Positions 1-9,778 are shown, numbered from the stretch's first letter. The stretch is 33,042 bases of DNA from an uncultured Lentisphaerota bacterium (GCA_903896925.1 CAITZM010000002.1:1-33042); one strand, 5' to 3'. The notes: a model not told the origin generated them from the letters alone. Numbers and translations are program-made.

Positions 1-83
1 CCCCTCCGACGAGCTATACGGCCCATTCTCGGGGGGCGGAAAACCGAGCTCCCACAGGGCTCGACACACATCATCACTCACAA

Positions 84-134
84 AAAAAGGGGACATTCTA
101 ATCGAGCGCAAAAAGGGGACATTTTAAACGAGCG
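84..134. repeat. 26-nt tandem repeat upstream of first gene
   Basis: Two near-identical 25-nt units (84-108 and 110-134), each with A-run, GGGGACATT, a short variable part and CGAGCG, lie in tandem with a 26-nt period. They differ at only a few bases. The A-rich tract plus GGGGACATT core is unlike the flanking GC-rich DNA. It resembles intergenic repeats near mobile elements in this group of bacteria (from memory). No transposase is visible in the 83 nt to the left, so its source is unknown. Confidence 0.6.
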
Positions 135-174
135 TTGACAAACTGGCCATGCAACCTTGCCGGAGGAGACCAAC

Positions 175-1254
175 ATGAGCACACCGATCACCCGCCGCGA
201 CGCGCTCAAGACCGTCGCTGCCGCCGTGCTGCTGCCTTGCGCCGGCGGCCTCGCGGCTGACCGCCCTGCCAAAATCCGCATCGGCCAGCTTGGCACGGCC
301 CACGCCCATGCCTCCGGCAAGATGGACGCGCTGCGGTCCCTGACTGACCTGTACGAGGTCGCGGGGATAGCCGAGCCGATCACCGGCCGCCAGGCGCTGG
401 TTGAAAAACAAAAGTCCTATGTGGGCCTGAAGTGGCTGTCCGAGGAAGCGCTGCTATCCGACGAGTCTGTCAAAGCCGTTGTGGTGGAAACGACGCTGGG
501 CGATTCGGCGCGGGCGGCGCTGGCCTGCCTCCGTGCGGGCAAGCACATCCACCTCGACAAGCCGGGCGCTGAAACCCATGCGGATTTCAAGGCGGTGCGC
601 CTCGAGGCCGAACGCCGGGGTCTGACGGTCCAGCTGGGGTACATGCTCCGCTACAATCCGGCCTTCGAGTTGTTGTTCCGTGCCCACCGCGCAGGCTGGC
701 TCGGTGAGATCACCGAGATCGACGCTTCGATCGGCAAGCTGGCCGATGCCCGGCTCCAGGCGCAACTGGCCGGCCTACCCGGTCACGGTATGTTTGAGCT
801 GGCCTGCCATTTGGTGGACGCGGTTGTCTTTCTGCTCGGGCCGCCGGCTGTCGTGCATGCGTTCGGCCAGCCGACCGGGCTTGCTCCGAAAGGTCTGCCC
901 GACAACCAACTGGCCGTCATGGAGTACCCGAAGGCCAGCGTGACCCTCCGCTGTAATCACGGCGATCCTTTCGGCGGGCCGCACCGTCGGTTCCACGTCG
1001 CGGGCACCAAGGGTGCGATGGAGATCCAGCCGCTTGAGTCTGGCCGGGGAACGCTTTACCTCTCGGAGGCCAGCGGCGGATTTAAGAAAGGCGAGAACAG
1101 TCTCGCGCTGGAAGTTCCCGCGGGACGCTATGACAGCGAGTTCCGCGACCTCGCGCGCGTCCTGCGCGGCGAGAAACGCCTCGCCTGGTCCGCCGAACAC
1201 GACATCGCGGTGCACGCCACCGTGCTCCGCTGCGCCGGGCTAACGCCAGCATGA
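175..1254 (+). CDS. Secreted Gfo/Idh/MocA family oxidoreductase
   Basis: A 359-residue NAD(P)-dependent oxidoreductase of the Gfo/Idh/MocA family, which typically oxidises or reduces sugars and cyclitols. The start at 175 is chosen because GGAGGAG (162-168) is well spaced before it; an upstream TTG at 157 lies within the same leader. The N-terminus TRRDALKTVAAAVLLP is a Tat-type leader, implying export folded with cofactor. The Rossmann fold begins near IRIGQLGTAHAHA. The usual EKP motif is LDKPG here, with the catalytic-type Lys at about residue 129; the C-terminal sheet domain follows. Substrate cannot be told from sequence. The next reading frame overlaps its stop by four bases (ATGA), suggesting former co-translation. 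Family is certain; substrate is unknown. Confidence 0.9.
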   Translation: MSTPITRRDALKTVAAAVLLPCAGGLAADRPAKIRIGQLGTAHAHASGKMDALRSLTDLYEVAGIAEPITGRQALVEKQKSYVGLKWLSEEALLSDESVKAVVVETTLGDSARAALACLRAGKHIHLDKPGAETHADFKAVRLEAERRGLTVQLGYMLRYNPAFELLFRAHRAGWLGEITEIDASIGKLADARLQAQLAGLPGHGMFELACHLVDAVVFLLGPPAVVHAFGQPTGLAPKGLPDNQLAVMEYPKASVTLRCNHGDPFGGPHRRFHVAGTKGAMEIQPLESGRGTLYLSEASGGFKKGENSLALEVPAGRYDSEFRDLARVLRGEKRLAWSAEHDIAVHATVLRCAGLTPA

Positions 1255-1595
1255 GTGAACACCAAGGCAACAGCATGATACCTTTCGCCATCACCATCTC
1301 GAAGTTAACCAGGCGGTCAGCCGTTGCGCTGGTTCTGATGCATCTGGTCTGCGCCTGTAGCAGTCTGGCCGCAGGCGTTCAGGGGCTGGTCGCGAGCGGG
1401 CACGACAGCCGGATCGATCTGAAATGGACGCCGTCGGAAGCGCAGGGTGGGGCGGGGTACAACATCGATCAGGGGCCCATCATCGCCATGATCGAGAACC
1501 ACAGAACCGGCTTGTGCTGGCGTATGTTCATGGCCAATCCAGAAATCGCCCCGATGCTCAAAGCCATCGGCTGGCAGACCACAGGCAACTTTTGA
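1251..1595 (+). pseudogene. Internally deleted glycoamylase-type glycosidase relic
   Basis: This 114-codon frame joins parts of a much larger protein. Residues from about 20 to 40 form a signal peptide (RRSAVALVLMHLVCACSSLAAG). Then comes half of a fibronectin type III domain (GLVASGHDSRIDLKW... AGYNI). It runs directly into DQGPIIAMIENHRTGLCWRM and NPEIAPMLKAIGW, which resembles the extreme C-terminus of glycoamylase-like glycosidases (PF10091 type). The whole catalytic middle is missing, yet the frame stays open. It could be expressed as a short secreted peptide but cannot be an active glycosidase. The start may be 1251, overlapping the preceding stop, or ATG 1275 behind a weak AAGG. The assignment of both ends rests on motif recognition. 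Confidence 0.7.
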
Positions 1596-1650
1596 AAGGG
1601 ATCACTATGCAAACAAAACCGTTCCGGCAGCTGGAAGCATCGCTGAAGTT

Positions 1651-1710
1651 TCCCAACCTTGGACAGCTACCACGGACGCTTTTCCCAACCTTGGAAAATT
1701 GCGCTAATAT
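1651..1710 (+). promoter_or_regulatory. Paired palindromes and promoter of GH32 gene
   Basis: TCCCAACCTTGGA occurs twice, at 1651-1663 and 1683-1695, 32 nt (about three helical turns) apart. The second copy lies in the longer near-palindrome TTTTCCCAACCTTGGAAAA (1681-1699 region). It is followed by AATTGCGC and a minus-10-like TAATAT at 1705-1710. The palindrome covers where a minus-35 box would be, so it may be an operator or a substitute minus-35. The same layout recurs before nagA at 20247-20305. Confidence 0.55.
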
Positions 1711-1732
1711 CACGCGGAAAAGGAGCACTGGA

Positions 1733-3895
1733 ATGAAAACAGCCCTCGCCGTCCTCTGCCTCGCCCTTGCCACGGCTGCGCACGCCGTCGCGCCGGACAT
1801 CGTCCTCGCCGATTTCGAGGGCAAGGACTACGGCGATTGGAAGGTCGAGGGCACCGCGTTCGGCCCCGGCCCGGCGCAGGGCACGCTGCCTCACCAGATG
1901 GAGGTCGGCGGCTATGCGGGCCACGGGCTGGTGAACAGCTTTTTCGGCGGCGACAAGTCCACCGGCAAGCTCACTTCGCCGGAGTTCAAGATCGAGCGCA
2001 AGTTCATCAAGTTTTTGATCGGCGGCGGCGGCTGGGCCGGCAAGACCTGCCTGAACCTGCTCGTCGGCGGCAAGCAGGTCCGCTCCGCGACCGGACCGAA
2101 CGTGGTGCCCGGCGGCAGCGAGGATCTCGCACCTGCCGCGTGGGAAGTGGCGGAACTTATCGGCCAGACCGCACGCCTCGAAATCGTGGATGCGGCCAAG
2201 GGCGGCTGGGGTCATATCAATGTGGACCAGATTCTCCAGAGCGATGTGCCCGCGCCCGTCGTGGCCCAGCCCATCACCGCCGAGCGCACGCTCTCGCTCG
2301 ATAAAAAATATCTGCTGCTCCCCGTCATAAACGGCGGCAAGAAAGGCGCGCACCAGCGCGGCGCCCTGCTTGTGGAGGGCGCGGTCGTGCGGGATTTCGA
2401 TATTGATCTGGCCAGCCAGCCCGAGTGGTTCGCGCACCTCGATGTTTCCGCGTGGCAGGGCAGGCAGGCCACGCTCCGCATCACGAAACTCCCCGCCGAT
2501 TCCAAGGCGCTTGAGCTGGTCGCCACGTCCGACACGCTCTGGCATGCGGACGAGATCTATCGCGAGCGCCTGCGCGGGCAGCTCCACTTCTCGCCGCGCC
2601 GCGGCTGGAACAACGATCCCAACGGCATGGTCTTTGCCGACGGCCTCTATCATCTCTACTTCCAACACAACCCCTACGGCTGGCCGTGGGGCAACATGCA
2701 CTGGGGCCACGCCACCAGCCCCGACATGGTCCATTGGCGCGAGCAGCCGGAGGCCATCTATCCGCACCAGTACGGCGATTGGGCGTTCAGCGGCAGCGCT
2801 GTCGTGGACCGGCACAATACGAGCGGCTGGAGGAAAGGCGCTAACGAGTTGATCGTCGCCGCCTACACCAGCACCGGTCGTGGCGAGTGCATGGTCTATT
2901 CCAACGACCGCGGCCAGACCTTCACCGAGTTCGCAGGCAATCCCGTGCTCAAACATCACGGGCGCGACCCCCGGCTGCTCTGGCACGCGGCGTCGAAGCA
3001 ATGGGTGATGGCGGTCTACGACGAGGCCGACAAGAATCGCGGTATTGCGTTCCACACCTCGCCGGATTTGAAGACGTGGACCTTTCAAAGCCGCATCGAA
3101 GATTTCTTCGAATGCCCCGACCTTTTCGAGCTCCCGCTGCAAGGAGCGGCGCAAGAGGGCGGCAAGAGTGCCGCCCCTCCGGCTAAAAAATACTGGGTGC
3201 TCACCGCCGCCAGCAGCGACTACATGATCGGCCAGTTCGACGGGAAAAAGTTCACGCCCGAGACGCCCAAGCTCAAAGGCCACCAGGGGCGTGGATTCTA
3301 TGCCGCGCAGACCTTCTCCCACGACCCGCAAGGCCGTGTCATCCAGATTGGCTGGCTTCAGACGGCGACGCGCGGGATGCCCTTCAACCAGTCCATGAGC
3401 CTGCCCAACGAACTCAAACTGCTCGCCACGCTTGAAGGCCCGCGTCTGACGTGGACGCCTGTCAAGGAACTCGAAACCCTGCGGGTCAGCAGCCACCGCC
3501 TCGGTCCGCTGAGCCTCGCCCCCGGCGCGGCGAACCCGCTCGCCGGCCTCAAAGGCGAGCTGTTTGAAATCCGCGCCGAGTTCACGCCCGGCCCGGCCAC
3601 CGTGCTCACCTTCACCGTGCGCGGGCTGAAGGTCAGCTATGATGGCGCCAAGCAGGAACTCAGCGTCGGCGACCGGCGCGCGTCGGCGCCGTTGCAAGGC
3701 GGCCGGCAGCGTCTGGTCATCTACGTGGACCGCACTGCGCTGGAAGTCTACGCCAGCGATGGCCTGACCTTCATGCCGGTCGCCACCGGACCCAGCCCCG
3801 ACGACCAGACGCTTTCCGTGAGCGTCGAAGGCGGTAGTGCCACCTTCAACACCCTCGATCTCCACGAACTCAAGTCGCTCTGGCCCACCCCCTGA
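1733..3895 (+). CDS. Secreted GH32 fructosidase (levanase/invertase family)
   Basis: A 720-residue glycoside hydrolase of family 32, hydrolysing beta-fructosides such as sucrose, levan or inulin. ATG 1733 follows AAAGGAG (1718-1724) and starts a signal peptide ending near AAHA, so the enzyme is exported. Residues ~25-165 are an N-terminal beta-rich domain; the five-bladed propeller starts near residue 285. Catalytic motifs are intact: WNNDPNG with nucleophile Asp295, RDP at 411-413 (transition-state stabiliser) and EC with acid/base Glu460. A C-terminal GH32 beta-sandwich follows from about residue 580. Just after the EC motif is a short Ala/Gly/Lys-rich insertion encoded by a palindromic repeat (3157-3176). 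Endo- versus exo-specificity cannot be read from sequence. The paired palindromes upstream suggest specific control. Confidence 0.93.
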   Translation: MKTALAVLCLALATAAHAVAPDIVLADFEGKDYGDWKVEGTAFGPGPAQGTLPHQMEVGGYAGHGLVNSFFGGDKSTGKLTSPEFKIERKFIKFLIGGGGWAGKTCLNLLVGGKQVRSATGPNVVPGGSEDLAPAAWEVAELIGQTARLEIVDAAKGGWGHINVDQILQSDVPAPVVAQPITAERTLSLDKKYLLLPVINGGKKGAHQRGALLVEGAVVRDFDIDLASQPEWFAHLDVSAWQGRQATLRITKLPADSKALELVATSDTLWHADEIYRERLRGQLHFSPRRGWNNDPNGMVFADGLYHLYFQHNPYGWPWGNMHWGHATSPDMVHWREQPEAIYPHQYGDWAFSGSAVVDRHNTSGWRKGANELIVAAYTSTGRGECMVYSNDRGQTFTEFAGNPVLKHHGRDPRLLWHAASKQWVMAVYDEADKNRGIAFHTSPDLKTWTFQSRIEDFFECPDLFELPLQGAAQEGGKSAAPPAKKYWVLTAASSDYMIGQFDGKKFTPETPKLKGHQGRGFYAAQTFSHDPQGRVIQIGWLQTATRGMPFNQSMSLPNELKLLATLEGPRLTWTPVKELETLRVSSHRLGPLSLAPGAANPLAGLKGELFEIRAEFTPGPATVLTFTVRGLKVSYDGAKQELSVGDRRASAPLQGGRQRLVIYVDRTALEVYASDGLTFMPVATGPSPDDQTLSVSVEGGSATFNTLDLHELKSLWPTP
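3157..3176. repeat. Palindromic repeat inserted in GH32 reading frame
   Basis: GGGCGGCA, loop AGAG, TGCCGCCC forms an 8-bp stem with a 4-nt loop inside the coding region. It encodes part of the segment QGAAQEGGKSAAPPAKK, which interrupts the propeller between FELPL and YWVLTAA. The palindrome resembles intergenic REP-like elements common in these genomes and appears to have inserted in frame. Confidence 0.5.
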
Positions 3896-4403
3896 GCGGG
3901 GCGCAGGGGGAAGCGAAGGTCGAGTGGCGAGTGGCTGCGGGCTGGCGGCGGAAGGTCGGGCCTGCCTGCCCCACCGCAGCGCAAGCCGGCCCGCAACCCC
4001 GCGGGGTGGACGCCATCGGCGGACAGGGGAGGTCACGGAACAAATAAAGTTGCCGGATTCATTGTCCAAGCTTTGGATCGGGCGGATCGGCGTGAACCCC
4101 TGCTGTTTCGGGGAAGGCCTGAATTTAGAGGGGTAGGGACACCGCGCCGCGGTGTCCGCCAGGCCGGCCCGTTTAACCGATGCGACGGAGCCGGTTAGGG
4201 GCGGGGATGGGTTTCACAGCGTGCAGGGCGCGACTTGCGCATCCTGTTCCGGCCCATGTTTTTTCGCGGTTCTGCCAGGTCCGTGCTGGGTTCCGGGTGG
4301 CCAATTGTGTATCATGAGCGGCGTGGTGGGGTGTCGTTTGGGTCGGGGATTTTTTCAGTAGGCTTGACAAGGGCTGGAAGCATCCGATATTAAACGCCGC
4401 TTT
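3896..4403. other. Gene-free region with several inverted repeats
   Basis: No convincing gene is seen between the GH32 stop and the rpoD promoter. The stretch holds a long-loop inverted repeat with 10-nt arms (3937-3946 with 3985-3994, one G-U), possibly part of GH32 termination. There is also a palindrome TCCAAGCTTTGGA at 4065-4077 and a perfect 10-bp hairpin with a 1-nt centre at 4137-4157 (arms GGACACCGCG and CGCGGTGTCC). A candidate sigma-70 promoter is TTGACA at 4364-4369 with TATTAA at 4388-4393 (18-nt spacer). The small open frames here lack coding character. Confidence 0.5.
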
Positions 4404-4412
4404 TGTTATAAT
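4404..4412 (+). promoter_or_regulatory. Extended minus-10 promoter of rpoD
   Basis: TGTTATAAT is a perfect extended minus-10 element (TG, one base, TATAAT) 36 nt before the rpoD start. It sits in a locally AT-rich patch of GC-rich DNA. No good minus-35 lies at 17 nt. TTGACA at 4364 with TATTAA at 4388 may be a second, upstream promoter. Confidence 0.5.
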
Positions 4413-4448
4413 TATAAGGCTTTCCGGCGTCACCCGGGGAAGGGACTA

Positions 4449-6428
<1,980 letters not shown>

Positions 6429-6436
6429 GCGGTGCG

Positions 6437-7786
6437 ATGAGCCAGTCCGGCCCCCTCCAGAGGATCGTCAAACGTGACGGCCAGGTGGTGCCTTACGACC
6501 GGGAGCGCATCACCACCGCGATCTTCAAGGCGGCCGTGTCCTTGGGGGGCACGGACCGCCAGCGCGCCGGGTTTCTGGCCGCCGAGGTCGAGCGCGCGCT
6601 CGTCGCCAATTGTGGCCCGGGCGCCGCGCCATCGGTCGAGGAAATCCAGGACATCGTCGAGCGCGTCCTCATCCAGCACGGCCACGCCCGCACGGCGCGC
6701 GCCTACATCATCTACCGCCACGAGCACGAGCAGGCCCGCATGGCGCGGGCCCGGCAGCCGGTCGAGGTCACCGACAACATCCCGTATCGCAAGATTTACG
6801 AGGTGCTGCGCTGGAACATGGACCACGGCTGCGAGACGATCGCGGGGGTCAACCGGGTCATCGCGGAGGGCCGCTTCGACGGGCTGGTCCGCGACAGCAA
6901 CCAACGCTACGACGACGAGATTGCCGCCGGCGCGCAGCTCGTGCTGCAGCGGATGCCGCAGGTGCGCATCGTCATCATCGCCGGTCCCTCCTCCTCGGGG
7001 AAAACCACGACGACCCTCAAGCTGGGCGAGCACCTCCGGCGCGCCGGGCTGGAACTGGTGGCGCTGGCGGTGGACCACTATTTCTTCAACCTCGAAGATC
7101 ACCCGAAGGACGAGTTCGGCGACTACGACTACGAGACGCCGCAGGCGCTCGATCTGCCGCTGATCAACGAGCATCTCGTGCGCCTGCTTGCGGGCGAGAC
7201 CATCCGCACGCCGCACTACGACTTCAAGACCGGACAGCGCACGCTCGACGTCCACGAACTGCGCCTCGCGCCGCACCAGGTGCTGCTGATCGACAGCCTG
7301 CACGGGCTCTATGATGGCATGACCGCCGCCATCCCGGCGCAGCACAAGTTCCGGCTCTACATCGAGACGCTCGGCCAATTGCGCAATGAGAGCGGCGAGT
7401 TCATGCGGTGGGCCGACAACCGGCTGCTGCGCCGCATGCTGCGCGACAGCTGGCACCGCAACCTCCAGCCCCTCGGGACGCTCGCGCACTGGCACTACGT
7501 CCGCCGCAGCGAGCTGCGCTACATCATCCCGTTCATCGGTTCGGTGGACTATGTGGTCAACAGCGCGCTGCCCTACGAGCTGCCGCTCCTCAAGGCGCGG
7601 CTGTTCCAGTTCCTGCCCGAGGCCATGGCGGCCTATCGCGACGACGCCAAGCGGCAGGACGCCTACATCCGCGCCAAGCGGTTGGCCGGGTTCCTGGCGC
7701 CGCTGACCGCCGTCGCCGACGATTCCGCCGTGCCGCGCAACGCCCTGCTGCGCGAATTCATCGGTGGCAGTGCTTACGCGTATTGA
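6437..7786 (+). CDS. ATP-cone domain fused to uridine kinase-like P-loop kinase
   Basis: A 449-residue two-domain protein. Residues ~8-98 match an ATP-cone, the allosteric nucleotide-sensing module of ribonucleotide reductases and NrdR (IVKRDGQVVPYDRERITTAI... VEEIQDIVERVLIQHG... ARAYIIYR). From about residue 175 comes a uridine kinase/phosphoribulokinase-like P-loop NTPase with Walker A GPSSSGKTTTT at ~183 and an acidic segment DHYFFNLEDHP. The kinase part resembles the nucleoside kinases that elsewhere carry an N-terminal TGS domain. A GTG at 6425 overlapping the rpoD stop is an alternative start; ATG 6437 is the first ATG, and neither has a strong ribosome site, which fits coupling to rpoD translation. 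A nucleotide-responsive nucleoside kinase is the likely role; the exact substrate is inference. Confidence 0.85.
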   Translation: MSQSGPLQRIVKRDGQVVPYDRERITTAIFKAAVSLGGTDRQRAGFLAAEVERALVANCGPGAAPSVEEIQDIVERVLIQHGHARTARAYIIYRHEHEQARMARARQPVEVTDNIPYRKIYEVLRWNMDHGCETIAGVNRVIAEGRFDGLVRDSNQRYDDEIAAGAQLVLQRMPQVRIVIIAGPSSSGKTTTTLKLGEHLRRAGLELVALAVDHYFFNLEDHPKDEFGDYDYETPQALDLPLINEHLVRLLAGETIRTPHYDFKTGQRTLDVHELRLAPHQVLLIDSLHGLYDGMTAAIPAQHKFRLYIETLGQLRNESGEFMRWADNRLLRRMLRDSWHRNLQPLGTLAHWHYVRRSELRYIIPFIGSVDYVVNSALPYELPLLKARLFQFLPEAMAAYRDDAKRQDAYIRAKRLAGFLAPLTAVADDSAVPRNALLREFIGGSAYAY

Positions 7787-7811
7787 AAGCGACCGTGCCC
7801 GCGGTGCTGCC

Positions 7812-7839
7812 TTGACATCAAATTGGGTGGTGCTAGTTT
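7812..7839 (+). promoter_or_regulatory. Sigma-70-type promoter before acyl-CoA synthetase
   Basis: A perfect minus-35 TTGACA (7812-7817) is followed after 16 nt by a weak minus-10, TAGTTT (7834-7839). It lies in a short AT-richer gap between the kinase and the synthetase, about 60 nt before the start codon. The minus-10 is poor, so confidence is moderate. Confidence 0.45.
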
Positions 7840-7900
7840 CGCGGCATGCGAATAACCTCGGCGATGGACGAAGCGGATGCGCAGACAAGGAGAAACGGTC

Positions 7901-9475
7901 ATGCCTGATGTCAACCCGGTGGCGGTGTCGCTCCCTGAATTGTTCCGCCGCAATCTCACGCAGTTCGCCGACCAGCCGGCGATCTTCTTTGCGGGCCGGA
8001 CGCTGACGTTCGCGCAGTTCGATGAGGCCAGCCGCAGCGTCGCGGGGGCGCTGGCGGCCCGCGGCATCGCCAAGGGCGACCGCGTCGGCCTCTATTGCCC
8101 GAACAGCGACGCCTTCGCCAGCGCCTACTTCGGCATCCTCAACGCCGGCGCGACGGTCGTGCCGCTCAACCTGCTGCTCAACCCGAAGGAAGTCGCGTTC
8201 ATCCTCAACGACGCCGGCGCGAAGGCGCTGCTTTACCACGAGGCCTTCGCGCCCGCCGTCGCCGCGGTGCGCGAATCGATCCCCGGCCTGACTTTCCTCG
8301 CCTGCATCGGCGCGACGAATCCGTTGAACGACATTCCGTTCTCTTCGTTCACCATCAACCCTCAACCATTCTCCCTGCCTGTTCTGGATCCGGCCGAGGA
8401 CCTCGTCGCCATCATCTATACCTCCGGCACCACGGGCCGGCCGAAGGGCGCGATGCTGACGCACCGCAACCTCTTCTTCAACACGCTGAGCATCCAGCAG
8501 GCGCTGCAACTCAAGCCAGGGCAGGAGCGGTTCATCACCGTGCTGCCGATGTTCCACGCGTTTGCGGCGACCGCCTGCATGCTGTCGCCGCTGCTCTATG
8601 GCAACGCCATCGTGCCCCTGCCGCGGTTCGATCCCGGCCAGGTCGCCGACGCGGTCGCCGCGACGCAGGCGACGATCTTCTGCGGCGTGCCCAGCATGTT
8701 CACCAGCCTGTTGCGCCTGCCCGAGGCCCAGGTCGGCAAATTTGCCAGCCTGCGTTATGCCGTCTCCGGCGGCGCCGCGCTGCCCGTCGAGGTGCTGGAG
8801 CAGTTCGAGAGGAAATTCGGCAAGGTGATCTACGAGGGCGACGGGCCCACCGAGTGTTCGCCCGTGACCTGCGTCAATCCCATCGGCGGCCGCGCCAAGC
8901 CCGGCACGGTCGGCCGGCCCGTGCCGTTCGTCGAGATGCAGATCCGGGACGACGCCGGCGCGGAGCTGCCGCGCGGCCAGATCGGCGAGATCTGTGTGCG
9001 CGGCCCGAACGTGATGAAGGGCTATTGGAACCTGCCCGAGGACACGCGTGCGGCCTTCTTCGGCGACTGGTTCCGCACCGGCGACCTCGGCAACGAGGAT
9101 GCCGACGGCTACTTCAGCATCCTGGACCGCAAGAAGGACATGATCATCGTCAACGGCATGAACGTCTACCCGCGGATCATCGAGGAAATCCTCTACCAGC
9201 ATCCGGCCGTGCGCGAGGCCGCGGTGGTCGGCGAGCCGGATGCGCTGCACGGCGAGATTCCCGTCGCCTTCATCGCGCCCAAGGAGGGGGCTGCGGTGAC
9301 CGCGGCGGACCTCCGCACCTTCTGCCGCGAACACCTCGGCCGGCACGAAGTCCCGCGCAAGGTTTTCTTCCGGCCGGACCTGCCCAAGAACGCCGCCGGT
9401 AAGATCCTCAAGCGCGAACTGCGCCTCGCCGGCGAGCTCGAGCGCGGCGTGGATCCCCGCGCGGCGCAGGCGTAG
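7901..9475 (+). CDS. Acyl-CoA synthetase / AMP-dependent ligase
   Basis: A 524-residue ANL-superfamily adenylating enzyme, most like long-chain fatty acid-CoA ligases. It activates a carboxylic acid with ATP and transfers it to CoA. ATG 7901 has AAGGAG (7887-7892) in front; an upstream in-frame ATG at 7877 has none. Diagnostic motifs are the phosphate-binding loop YTSGTTGRPKGAMLTH near residue 172, DGPTECSP, the hinge GDWFRTGDLG... FSILDRKKDMI, and the C-terminal catalytic lysine in NAAGKILKRELR near residue 502. The segment FSSFTINPQPFSL near residue 150 is AT-richer and may be a small insertion. No fatty-acid genes adjoin it, so the substrate chain length is open. Confidence 0.92.
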   Translation: MPDVNPVAVSLPELFRRNLTQFADQPAIFFAGRTLTFAQFDEASRSVAGALAARGIAKGDRVGLYCPNSDAFASAYFGILNAGATVVPLNLLLNPKEVAFILNDAGAKALLYHEAFAPAVAAVRESIPGLTFLACIGATNPLNDIPFSSFTINPQPFSLPVLDPAEDLVAIIYTSGTTGRPKGAMLTHRNLFFNTLSIQQALQLKPGQERFITVLPMFHAFAATACMLSPLLYGNAIVPLPRFDPGQVADAVAATQATIFCGVPSMFTSLLRLPEAQVGKFASLRYAVSGGAALPVEVLEQFERKFGKVIYEGDGPTECSPVTCVNPIGGRAKPGTVGRPVPFVEMQIRDDAGAELPRGQIGEICVRGPNVMKGYWNLPEDTRAAFFGDWFRTGDLGNEDADGYFSILDRKKDMIIVNGMNVYPRIIEEILYQHPAVREAAVVGEPDALHGEIPVAFIAPKEGAAVTAADLRTFCREHLGRHEVPRKVFFRPDLPKNAAGKILKRELRLAGELERGVDPRAAQA

Positions 9476-9517
9476 ACTTTCCGACCCAACGCACCTGCGC
9501 CCACCGTATCGCGTTCC

Positions 9518-9596
9518 GTGGGCGGGAGCTCCTGCTCCCGCGCAACCCTCACCAAACCGGTCACACACTGACGCGGGAGCAGGAGCTCCCGCCCAC
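9518..9596. repeat. Perfect 25-bp inverted repeat
   Basis: Two perfectly complementary 25-nt arms (9518-9542 and 9572-9596) flank a 29-nt loop just after the synthetase gene. Each arm is built around GGGAGCTCCTGCTCCC-type sequence, itself partly self-complementary, so arms can also fold alone. No T-run follows. It may act as a terminator or mRNA stabiliser, but its regularity suggests a REP/MITE-like mobile repeat. Confidence 0.7.
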
Positions 9597-9685
9597 AAGT
9601 ACATCTCCGTGCCTGCTCCGGTCGCGGTCAGCCCAAGGGCCACTCGTGCGCGCGTTCAGGTGGACAGGCGACTGGCTCCCATACT

Positions 9686-9778
9686 CCATCACTCCAGCGC
9701 ATCCTCGGCTACAAGATCCTGCTGCACCAGATCGAGCCGGAAAAGTATAAGACAAAATTGTATCCAGTATCCGTGTAG
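9686..9778 (+). pseudogene. Possible C-terminal gene remnant
   Basis: A short open stretch ends LQRILGYKILLHQIEPEKY... LYPVSV at a TAG (9776-9778). Its residue pattern looks like the end of a real protein, but it has no start, ribosome site or upstream continuation in frame, and the family is not recognised. It lies between an inverted repeat and the amtB regulatory region, a plausible place for debris. It could be chance. Confidence 0.25.

Noticed and set aside
135..140. TTGACA as a minus-35 for the first gene
   Set aside because: No minus-10 lies at 16-18 nt; the position falls on the ribosome-binding site.
1667..4069. Open frame of 800 codons on the minus strand
   Set aside because: It is antisense to the GH32 gene, with Arg/Ala/Gly/Val-rich composition and no family motifs; it arises from high GC at third codon positions.
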